In this document: positions 61,464-64,000 of the stretch, one piece after another
Position numbering within the stretch: position 1 is the first letter of the stretch
How the letters are laid out: each line of letters opens with the position of its first letter
Source of the DNA: Nocardia terrae
GTDB taxonomy: Bacteria > Actinomycetota > Actinomycetes > Mycobacteriales > Mycobacteriaceae
Length of the DNA stretch: 64,000 nt
Direction: 5' to 3'
NCBI RefSeq assembly: GCF_009760405.1
Contig: NZ_WRPP01000004.1
Span: 496,001 to 560,000, forward strand
The notes under the pieces: model-generated
Told to the model about the DNA's origin: nothing
The model's input: the letters and a program-made list of their open reading frames with translations, nothing else
Database searches by the model: none
Translations under genes and position numbers: made by a program

Positions 61464-62843
61464 ATGCCGAAAGCACACAGACGTGGAGCGTTCCGCCGCC
61501 TGGCCGCGCACACCGCCATCGCGACGGCCGCGATCGTGGTGGCGGGATCCATGGCCGCCGGGCAGCACGCGGTCCGAACCGCGGGCTGTGCGGCTCCGCT
61601 GGTGGCCGGGGCACAGCTGCAGGTCGCGGACTGCCTCGACGACCTGACCACCGCGGGCACGGTCGCCTCGGGGCACACCGTGCCCGCCGACTGGGCGGGA
61701 CTGCACCCGGCCGGGGCTCGGAACCCCAGCGGCGTGCCCGGGATGCAGATCGACGGCTACTTCCCCGACAACTCCACGACCAACACCAACAATGGCTGGA
61801 ATCACGACAGCCAGTTCGTGATTCGGCTGCCCGAGCACTGGAACGGCGGGCTGGTGGTGAGCGGGTCGCCGGGGAACCGGCGGCAATACGCCAACGACTT
61901 CACCATCTCGGATTGGGTGCTGGCGCAGGGCTACGCCTTCGCCGCCACCGACAAGGGCAATACCGGCGCGGAGTTCTACCGTGACGACGTCGCGCCCGGA
62001 GATGCCATGGCCGAGTGGAACAACCGGGTCACCCAGCTGACCGTCGCGGCGCAGGCCACCGTCGCGCAGCGCTACGGGCGACTCGCCGCGCACACCTACA
62101 TGGCCGGGGTCTCCAATGGCGGCTACCTGGTGCGGTGGCAATTGGAGAACGCGCCCTGGCTCTACGACGGCGGCGTGGATTGGGAGGGCACGCTGTGGAG
62201 CGATGCCGCGAACCCGCTGACCTTCCTGCCGCCCGCCATCGCGAATTACGGTGACTCGGCGTCGAATCCGGTCGCCCGTGCCGCCGTGGTCGCCGCGGGC
62301 TTCCCGGCCGAGTCGCAGCCGCTGTGGGAATACCACGACAAGACCTATTGGGATCTCACGCAACGGGTCTACCGCCAGGAGTTCGATCCCTCGTATTCGT
62401 CCGTGGTGGCCGGAACTCCGTTCTGCGCGAGCGGAACTCCGCAGTGCGACGCCGACTACGATTACGCCTCGCGTCCGGCCGCGGTCCACGACGCGGTCGC
62501 TCGCATCGCGCTGACCGGCCGAATTCAGAAGCCGCTCATCACTGTTCACGGCACCCTCGACACCCTGCTGCCGATCGGGCGTGACTCCGACCTCTATGCC
62601 GCCATGATCCGGGACCAGGGTCGTGCCGACCTGCACCGGTACTACCGGGTCGAGGGCGGCAACCACGTGGACGGCCTGTACGACACCCACCCGGATCTGC
62701 TGCGGCCCATGCTGCCCTGCTTCCGCAGCGCCTTCTCCGCACTCGAATCCTGGACGGCCGCAGGGCAATTGCCGCCGCCGGACGCGACCCTGGCTCGGCC
62801 CGCCGCCGGCGACCCGGCCAATACCTGCCCACTGGGCAACTGA
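61464..62843 (+). CDS. Secreted alpha/beta hydrolase, tannase / 3-hydroxybutyrate-oligomer hydrolase-like
   Basis: This 459-residue protein starts at ATG 61464, with GAGAGGGAG upstream. The signal peptide ends near GQHAV. The nucleophile motif is MAGVSNGGYLVRW, the late acid is in ITVHGTLDTLLPIGRDSD and the His in VEGGNHVDGLYD. The long insert between (CASGTPQCDADYDY, paired Cys) resembles tannase/feruloyl-esterase and extracellular 3HB-oligomer hydrolase folds. The PHA depolymerase gene just downstream favours oligomer hydrolysis of polyhydroxybutyrate, but this is inferred. Confidence 0.85.
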   Translation: MPKAHRRGAFRRLAAHTAIATAAIVVAGSMAAGQHAVRTAGCAAPLVAGAQLQVADCLDDLTTAGTVASGHTVPADWAGLHPAGARNPSGVPGMQIDGYFPDNSTTNTNNGWNHDSQFVIRLPEHWNGGLVVSGSPGNRRQYANDFTISDWVLAQGYAFAATDKGNTGAEFYRDDVAPGDAMAEWNNRVTQLTVAAQATVAQRYGRLAAHTYMAGVSNGGYLVRWQLENAPWLYDGGVDWEGTLWSDAANPLTFLPPAIANYGDSASNPVARAAVVAAGFPAESQPLWEYHDKTYWDLTQRVYRQEFDPSYSSVVAGTPFCASGTPQCDADYDYASRPAAVHDAVARIALTGRIQKPLITVHGTLDTLLPIGRDSDLYAAMIRDQGRADLHRYYRVEGGNHVDGLYDTHPDLLRPMLPCFRSAFSALESWTAAGQLPPPDATLARPAAGDPANTCPLGN

Positions 62844-62854
62844 GAGAAAGAAGA

Positions 62855-63553
62855 ATGATGAGGAAGTCCATCGCGGCGTCGCTGCTGTTCGCTGCCGCCG
62901 CCGGAATCGCCGCCGGTCCCGCCGGGGCGGCCCACGCCGAGGCCGAGACCGGCGTCGTCAATTACACCGCGACCAGCTCCGCGACCGACAGCGTGATCCG
63001 CACGGACGCGGGTTCCCTGGTCGTCGAGAACGGCACCTTCGAGATCGAGGCCGCCGACGGCACCGTCGTCGCGGGCATGCCGCTGTCGTTCCGGGTGGAC
63101 GACTTCGAGTTCCCGATCGCCGCGGATATTTCCGGCGGAGCGCACACGGCCACCCTGACCCCGCAGTTCGACGAGGCGCACGCGGTGTACAAGCCGGTGT
63201 CGCTGCCGTACGAGGACCAGGCGCCCTGGAAGACCCAATACGATCGCGAGCAGGTCGCCTGGGCCCGCCTGCGTGACACCATCGGCATGGGCGCGACCAT
63301 CGGCACGGTGGTCGGCGGCCTGGGCGGCGCGGCGCTCGGCTGCGTCATCGGCGGCGTCGTCTTCGCCGCGGCGACGGCCCCGCTGGCCACGATGTTCGGC
63401 GTCGGCCCGCTCGCCGGCTGCCTCATCGGCGCTTCCACCGTCGGGTTCCTGGGCACCATCGCGGGCCAGCTCTTCGTGACCGCTCCGGTCGCCATCGCCG
63501 CCGCGATCCAGTACTTCACCACCATCAACGCGCCGTTCACACCGGCGAAGTAA
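62855..63553 (+). CDS. Secreted protein of unknown function with hydrophobic glycine-rich C-terminus
   Basis: This 232-residue protein has a signal peptide (cleavage near AAHAE). A beta-rich domain (~35-110: ATDSVIRTDAGSLVVENGTFEIEAAD) is followed by DQAPWKTQYDREQVAWARLRDTIG and then ~85 residues of glycine-zipper-like hydrophobic sequence (GTVVGGLGGAALGCVIGGVVF). Proteins of this pattern are common in nocardiae. It could insert in the mycolate outer layer. Function is unknown. It starts 11 bp after the hydrolase gene and is probably cotranscribed. Confidence 0.8.
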   Translation: MMRKSIAASLLFAAAAGIAAGPAGAAHAEAETGVVNYTATSSATDSVIRTDAGSLVVENGTFEIEAADGTVVAGMPLSFRVDDFEFPIAADISGGAHTATLTPQFDEAHAVYKPVSLPYEDQAPWKTQYDREQVAWARLRDTIGMGATIGTVVGGLGGAALGCVIGGVVFAAATAPLATMFGVGPLAGCLIGASTVGFLGTIAGQLFVTAPVAIAAAIQYFTTINAPFTPAK

Positions 63554-63561
63554 CACCCTCC

Positions 63562-63587
63562 CCCGCCCGGCGGGCAGGCCGGGCGGG
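63562..63587 (+). terminator. Terminator after the secreted-protein gene
   Basis: A perfect 10-bp stem (CCCGCCCGGC and complement) with a 6-nt loop is followed by TTCGAGGTTC. It separates this gene from the PHA depolymerase. Confidence 0.7.
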
Positions 63588-63622
63588 TTCGAGGTTCATT
63601 CCCCAATGTTGAGGAAACCCGC

Positions 63623-64000
63623 ATGAAATTGCGAAACGCTGTATCCGCCTTGGCGATTGCCTCCGGACTCGCCGCGATCACCGCGTCCGTGGTGACCGCC
63701 GCCGTCCCCACCCCGACTCCGGGCTCGCTGCAGGGCTACAACATCAGCGCCACCTACGTCGCCGGTGTGTCGTCCGGCGGATACATGGCCAATCAACTCC
63801 ATGTCGCGTACTCGGGCACGTTCAAGGGCGCGGGAATCTTCACCGCGGGCCCGTACGACTGTGCGCAGGACAATGTTTCGACCGCGCTGGAGTCCTGCAT
63901 GAATACCCATATGGCGCGCAAGACACCCGCTCAGCTGGAACAGGAGACCAAGGATCGGGCCAATGCCGGTACGGTCGACCCCGTCTCCGGTCTGTCGGGT
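63623..64000 (+). CDS. Extracellular poly(3-hydroxyalkanoate) depolymerase (partial, runs off window)
   Basis: The first 126 residues are visible from ATG 63623, with GAGGAA upstream. The signal peptide ends near VTAAV. The lipase-box motif YVAGVSSGGYMANQLHVAYS with nucleophile Ser and the following GAGIFTAGPYDCAQDN are characteristic of catalytic domain type PHB depolymerases. It would hydrolyse external polyester to oligomers for the hydrolase encoded upstream. The remaining catalytic residues lie outside the window. Confidence 0.9.
   Translation, partial: MKLRNAVSALAIASGLAAITASVVTAAVPTPTPGSLQGYNISATYVAGVSSGGYMANQLHVAYSGTFKGAGIFTAGPYDCAQDNVSTALESCMNTHMARKTPAQLEQETKDRANAGTVDPVSGLSG

Overview
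The window is high-GC actinobacterial DNA from the mycolic-acid group, most likely Nocardia. It has abundant GTG starts, an antigen-85-like esterase, the block rpsF-ssb-rpsR-rplI-dnaB, and the block DUF5318-ponA1-GT87 beside padR-ino1, in the same relative arrangement I recall from the Mycobacterium tuberculosis Rv0046c-Rv0058 region. Proteins resembling DUF6301 and DUF6745 also fit Nocardia. No tRNA, rRNA or CRISPR array was seen.

Layout. 1-5.2 kb: a partial DUF6301/TY-Chap-like protein, a CocE-type lipoprotein hydrolase, a secreted mycolyltransferase-like esterase and a small hypothetical protein. 5.2-10.4 kb (minus strand): the ribosomal-protein/replication operon rpsF-ssb-rpsR-rplI, then dnaB, then a free-standing LAGLIDADG endonuclease that is recognisably the mycobacterial DnaB intein without its splicing residues. 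10.6-27.6 kb: a block that separates rpsF from the ponA1-GT87 pair. It holds a second GT87 gene, a CGNR regulator divergent from an EamA transporter with twin operators, a DUF389 protein, a tellurite/stress 'ter' module (DUF475/TerC, TerD, coiled-coil protein, HpcH/HpaI aldolase-like protein, a fused PRTase-TRSP-StiP-PELOTA protein, a HAD phosphatase and a second two-domain TerD protein), and a PTS-type dihydroxyacetone kinase operon (dhaKLM plus a PEP-mutase/isocitrate-lyase family gene).

27.6-38 kb: cell-wall genes (GT87, two class A penicillin-binding proteins), DUF5318, PadR with a perfect palindromic operator, inositol-1-phosphate synthase, and two tandem effector-binding proteins. 38-50 kb: an LpqY-SugAB-like sugar ABC importer whose probable ATPase lies 7 kb away. 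In between are DUF2786, a TIGR04338 metallohydrolase, a DUF6745-like protein, menC, two membrane proteins, a thiolase and an HxlR regulator. 50-59.3 kb: a fused substrate-binding/permease amino-acid transporter with its ATPase, a GH25 lysozyme, glucosylglycerate hydrolase, a solo IS1341-type TnpB element, an SDR, and two tandem polysaccharide deacetylases. 59.3-64 kb: a GAF/PucR-type regulator divergent from a polyhydroxybutyrate-degradation-like cluster (tannase/3HB-oligomer-hydrolase-like enzyme, an unknown secreted protein, and the start of an extracellular PHA depolymerase).

The most unusual items are the de-inteinised homing endonuclease next to the empty intein site of dnaB, with a base-composition tract running into dnaB; the compact ter module with its 803-residue PRTase-StiP fusion; and several clean candidate operators.
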